Below, one piece after another: positions 6,203 to 6,228 of a stretch of DNA of 6,228 nt. The translations under genes and the position numbers were made by a program. Within the stretch, counting starts at the first letter, position 1, and the number at the start of each line of letters is the position of its first letter. Below the pieces are notes generated by a model. It had not been told where the DNA came from. It saw only the letters and a list, made by a program, of their open reading frames with translations, and did not search any database. Source of the stretch: Bacteroidetes bacterium UBA6661 (lineage in GTDB: Bacteria > Bacteroidota > Bacteroidia > AKYH767-A > OLB10); assembly GCA_002455375.1 (NCBI GenBank), contig DKKR01000096.1, positions 3,905 through 10,132 of the forward strand. The letters run 5' to 3'.

Positions 6203-6228
6203 AGCACTGGCTATAATCGAGTAGGCGG
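6203..6228. repeat. left end of a third palindromic element, truncated by window edge
   Basis: AGCACTGGCTATAAT (6203-6217) matches the left end of element B at 12 of 15 positions and the reverse complement of B's right end at 13 or more. It occupies the same place: just after the last stop codon of its block and followed by a GC-richer arm (GAGTAGGCGG) like B's inner arm. The right half lies outside the window. Confidence 0.6.

Noticed and set aside
2514..6228. Insertion sequence or CRISPR array as the source of the repeats
   Set aside because: No transposase or recombinase gene is present, the repeats are hundreds to thousands of bases apart with genes between them, and they are not direct repeats with regular short spacers.

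Overview
The window looks like a chromosomal segment from an AT-rich member of the Bacteroidota. GrpE and DnaJ are encoded side by side without dnaK, Shine-Dalgarno sequences are weak, promoter candidates resemble the Bacteroidota TTTG / TAnnTTTG pattern, and the secreted proteins carry short flavobacterial-style signal peptides ending in YSQ or a lipobox. No genus can be named from the sequence.

Bases 1-480 hold a possible 38-codon minus-strand gene (23-139) and an AT-rich leader in front of grpE. That leader contains a promoter-like pair, a 12-bp stem-loop and a sigma-54-like -24/-12 pair just before the start codon. Bases 480-2224 encode GrpE and DnaJ, the nucleotide-exchange factor and J-domain co-chaperone of DnaK, 11 nt apart and evidently one operon. 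A strong rho-independent terminator at 2237-2278 closes it. Up to this point the region is ordinary core chromosome.

From about 2510 to the right edge the character changes. Long imperfect inverted repeats with related outer ends separate blocks of plus-strand genes of unknown function. Element A (2514-2642) and element B (3441-3587) share a right end of the form GTTATAGSYAATGCT. Element B and the truncated third element (from 6203) share a left end of the form AGCACTRSCTATAAY, which is the reverse complement of the right end. The units between them are block 1 (about 2643-3440), with one 184-aa soluble protein and an extra palindrome in its leader, and block 2 (about 3588-6202), with three tightly packed genes for exported proteins: a secreted protein, a lipoprotein and a DUF3298-like secreted protein.

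The layout resembles an integron-like gene-cassette array with attC-like sites, but no integrase is in view and the core bases do not match the strict attC consensus. This is therefore an inference. It is the most interesting feature of the window.
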